Below are positions 5,384 through 7,478 of a stretch of DNA of 7,478 nucleotides, in pieces (the stretch's first letter is position 1; each line of letters opens with the position of its first letter). The stretch is from a bacterium (lineage in GTDB: Bacteria; Zixibacteria; MSB-5A5; GN15; FEB-12). The stretch covers positions 1 through 7,478 of the forward strand of contig DAOUUR010000106.1 in NCBI GenBank assembly GCA_030668045.1, given 5' to 3'. The position numbers and the translations under genes are program-made. The notes under the pieces are model-generated. The model had not been told where the DNA came from. It saw only the letters and a list, made by a program, of their open reading frames with translations, and did no database searches.

Positions 5384-7478
5384 ATGCTTAGAAATCTAAT
5401 GACCCGCGTAATCGGGTTGCTGTTCTTATGGCCCGCAATAATTCAATCTGCAACGATCAATGTACCAGGTAATCAGCCAACTATTCAAGCTGGCATTGAT
5501 GCTGCTGTGAACGGTGATACTGTGCTCGTGGCTCCGGGCACATACTATGAGCCGTTCAGCTTCGATGGCAAGCAGGTGGCTGTCAAGGCAGCGGGCTTAC
5601 CTGCAGAGTGTATTCTTAGCCGGACTGACAACCTCGTACCGGTCGTTACCTTTGATAATGGCGAGAACCTTCTGGCAGTTCTGGAAGGTTTCCGGTTGAT
5701 TGGCAACGTGGGCGCCCCCGCGATCTGGATGTCAAACGCGTCACCTACGATCAAAGATAACATCATCTCCGACTTCAGCAACCAATCGGCTTTCGGAGCT
5801 GGCGGTGACGGGGGAGGAATCAGCTTCAACACAACGTCCGCCATAATCATTGGGAACACTTTCTTCCAGAATCATGCCAGACTATCCGGCGGAGCGATTG
5901 GGGGACGTTATTTTGACGGCATAATAACGAACAACACGTTTTATGAGAACTATGCGGACATCTTCGGTGGCGTGTTCTTCTCATATCAGGGTGTGGGCCT
6001 CGAAATCTCCCACAACCTGTGCTATGCGAACGACTGTGGTGACAAAGGGACACTTTTCTTGAGCAACATCACTTCGGCCACTGTCATTAACAACACTGTT
6101 GTAGATAATCTTTCTGGCGGTATTGTCTTGTGGTTAAGCACCACAACACCGCTAATCGTCAAAAACAATATCGTTGCAAATAATTCTGATGACTACGGGA
6201 TTAGCCGATTCTACTCAAGCCTCCACGAATGCACTTTCAACAACGTATTTGGAAACATTCCTGATAACTATACCAGCGACATTGTACCGGGCACAGGATC
6301 AATCTCGACTGATCCGCTCTTCGTCGACCCATCCTCGGCCGACTACTCGCTGTTGCCCACCTCACCTTGCATCGATGCAGGCGACCCTGACCCGGCGTAC
6401 GACGACCCTGATGGCACTCGAAATGACATGGGGGCTATGCCGTTTTTGGGAGTCATGCCATACGCGGCCGGTTTCGGTATTCGTGATGAACTCCGACAAA
6501 ATGTCATAGACCACAATCCCACGTTTGCCTGGACAGTAATGGACACGATTGGTGCCCAATCAGCCTTTGAGATTCAGGTTGGCACTGATACGGACTGGTC
6601 GGTTGCCGAGATGTGGACTCCGGGAGTAACGACGTCGACCGACACCTTCGCTGAATACGATGGATCGGAACTTGTCGATGGTGTGGCGTATCAAGTTCGG
6701 ATCAGGCTCTATAACGGCGTGAGTTGGGGGGGGTGGATCGAACAACAGTTTCGTATGAACTCAACCCCGGGTGCTCCTAGCCCCAACTATCCCATCGGCG
6801 GTGAAGTGGTAAACGTAAACGCGGCCTTTCTTAAGGTGGAGAACTCTTCTGACGGCGAAGGCGACCCATTGCTGTATGATTTTGAAGTATATTTAGATGC
6901 TTCGCTGACAAGTTTGGCAGTATCGATTGTCGGTGTAACAGAAGACGTTGAATTCACTTCCACTAGTAATGTTGAGGGACTCTCAATTGATACTGAACAC
7001 TGGTGGATTGTACGAGCATTTGACGGATTTGAGTATTCGGGCTGGTCGCCAGCTTCCAATTTTGTTACTCGAGATAAGATAATAATCAGCGTTCCTGCCG
7101 ATCAGCCGACAATCCAAGCGGCTATAGACGTTTCAGGGTTTCTTGATACAGTGTTGGTGGCTCCGGGTTTGTATCGGGAAAATCTCGATTTCGGTGGCAG
7201 GGGCGTGTGTGTCAGATCCAGTGGAGGCCCTGAATCTACGATTCTCGAGCCTGGTGATCCATTGATACCAGCGATTACTGCCGCAGCCGGCGAGCCACCT
7301 GAGGCTCAGTTCGATGGCTTCACAGTTCGAAACTGGGGAGATGTTACAACGGTTGCGACCGGTGGGGGGAGTCAAATAACTATATCTGGCAACATCTTTC
7401 ATGATAACATTCCTGGCGGCGTGATCAATCCTCTCTCGGTGGTGGAGGTCTCGTCACCGGTGCGAATAGAGCGCAACA
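5384..7478 (+). CDS. Secreted beta-helix / FN3-like multidomain protein, 3' end outside window
   Basis: The frame is open from the ATG at 5384 through the window end: 698 codons with no stop. GAGG at 5373-5376 is well spaced. Residues 1-23 form a signal peptide (basic MLRNLMTR, hydrophobic VIGLLFLWPAII, likely cleavage after QSA), so the product is exported. Residues 25-300 are a right-handed parallel beta-helix of the pectin-lyase type, beginning INVPGNQPTIQAGIDAA and followed by coils with Asn-rich turns (IIIGNTFFQN, GIITNNTFYEN, ATVINNTVVDN, IVKNNIVANN). Residues 308-352 are the usual closing segment of this protein class (DPLFVDP, SPCIDAGDP, DPDGTRNDMGA). Residues about 360-459 and 460-562 look like two FN3-type domains, each ending in a W-rich strand (SWGGW, YSGWSP). 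From residue 568 a second beta-helix starts. No pectate lyase catalytic residues are identifiable; a surface or carbohydrate-binding role is inference. The sorting signal at the C-terminus is not visible. Confidence 0.85.
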   Translation, partial: MLRNLMTRVIGLLFLWPAIIQSATINVPGNQPTIQAGIDAAVNGDTVLVAPGTYYEPFSFDGKQVAVKAAGLPAECILSRTDNLVPVVTFDNGENLLAVLEGFRLIGNVGAPAIWMSNASPTIKDNIISDFSNQSAFGAGGDGGGISFNTTSAIIIGNTFFQNHARLSGGAIGGRYFDGIITNNTFYENYADIFGGVFFSYQGVGLEISHNLCYANDCGDKGTLFLSNITSATVINNTVVDNLSGGIVLWLSTTTPLIVKNNIVANNSDDYGISRFYSSLHECTFNNVFGNIPDNYTSDIVPGTGSISTDPLFVDPSSADYSLLPTSPCIDAGDPDPAYDDPDGTRNDMGAMPFLGVMPYAAGFGIRDELRQNVIDHNPTFAWTVMDTIGAQSAFEIQVGTDTDWSVAEMWTPGVTTSTDTFAEYDGSELVDGVAYQVRIRLYNGVSWGGWIEQQFRMNSTPGAPSPNYPIGGEVVNVNAAFLKVENSSDGEGDPLLYDFEVYLDASLTSLAVSIVGVTEDVEFTSTSNVEGLSIDTEHWWIVRAFDGFEYSGWSPASNFVTRDKIIISVPADQPTIQAAIDVSGFLDTVLVAPGLYRENLDFGGRGVCVRSSGGPESTILEPGDPLIPAITAAAGEPPEAQFDGFTVRNWGDVTTVATGGGSQITISGNIFHDNIPGGVINPLSVVEVSSPVRIERN
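7085..7219 (+). repeat. Second copy of the beta-helix N-terminal cap within one protein
   Basis: Protein residues 570-610 repeat residues 27-67 (bases 5462-5584) with 24 of 41 identical positions in an ungapped alignment. Shared cores are QPTIQA, DTVLVAPG, and the Y-E-F-G-V-V positions. In both copies the cap is followed by a segment ending in an Ile-Leu pair. The copies lie about 1.6 kb apart with the FN3-like pair between, so the protein appears built from a large helix-plus-FN3 unit that begins again here. Confidence 0.75.

Noticed and set aside
5545..5859. 104-codon minus-strand frame inside the beta-helix gene
   Set aside because: It is antisense to clear beta-helix coils and has no recognisable features.

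Overview
The window holds five substantial protein genes, two of them cut by the window edges, plus one very small open reading frame and several inverted repeats. Base composition is moderate. A YbjQ-type protein, an LtaS-like membrane sulfatase-fold enzyme, a HutH-type lyase and a large secreted beta-helix protein with FN3-like modules suggest an environmental diderm bacterium of the FCB or candidate-phylum kind (Zixibacteria-like). That placement is an impression from protein style and is not proven.

Layout: the 3' end of a UPF0145/YbjQ-family gene (2-268, +) is followed 67 bp later by a 672-residue polytopic membrane protein with an extracytoplasmic alkaline-phosphatase-fold domain (336-2354, +). 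A HutH/aromatic amino acid lyase gene (2362-3879, -) converges on it with only 7 bp between the stop codons. A divergent intergenic region (3880-4161), rich in palindromes, separates the lyase from a DnaQ-type exonuclease fused to a C-terminal WYL domain (4162-5013, +). Nine bases after its stop lies a 29-codon ORF for a possible single-pass membrane microprotein (5023-5112, +). The gap 5113-5383 carries a perfect long-spaced inverted repeat, a weak terminator-like hairpin, a good sigma70-type promoter and a four-codon leader ORF with a strong Shine-Dalgarno. From 5384 to the window end runs an uninterrupted reading frame of 698 codons encoding a secreted protein: signal peptide, right-handed beta-helix, two FN3-like domains, then the start of a second beta-helix that repeats the first.

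I see no single pathway linking all the genes and no rRNA, tRNA, CRISPR array, transposase or prophage gene. No complete novel system can be demonstrated. The points most worth following are the Cys in place of Ser in the MIO-forming triad of the lyase, the exonuclease-WYL fusion with the small membrane ORF behind it, and the duplicated beta-helix protein with an 8-G tract that could switch its frame.
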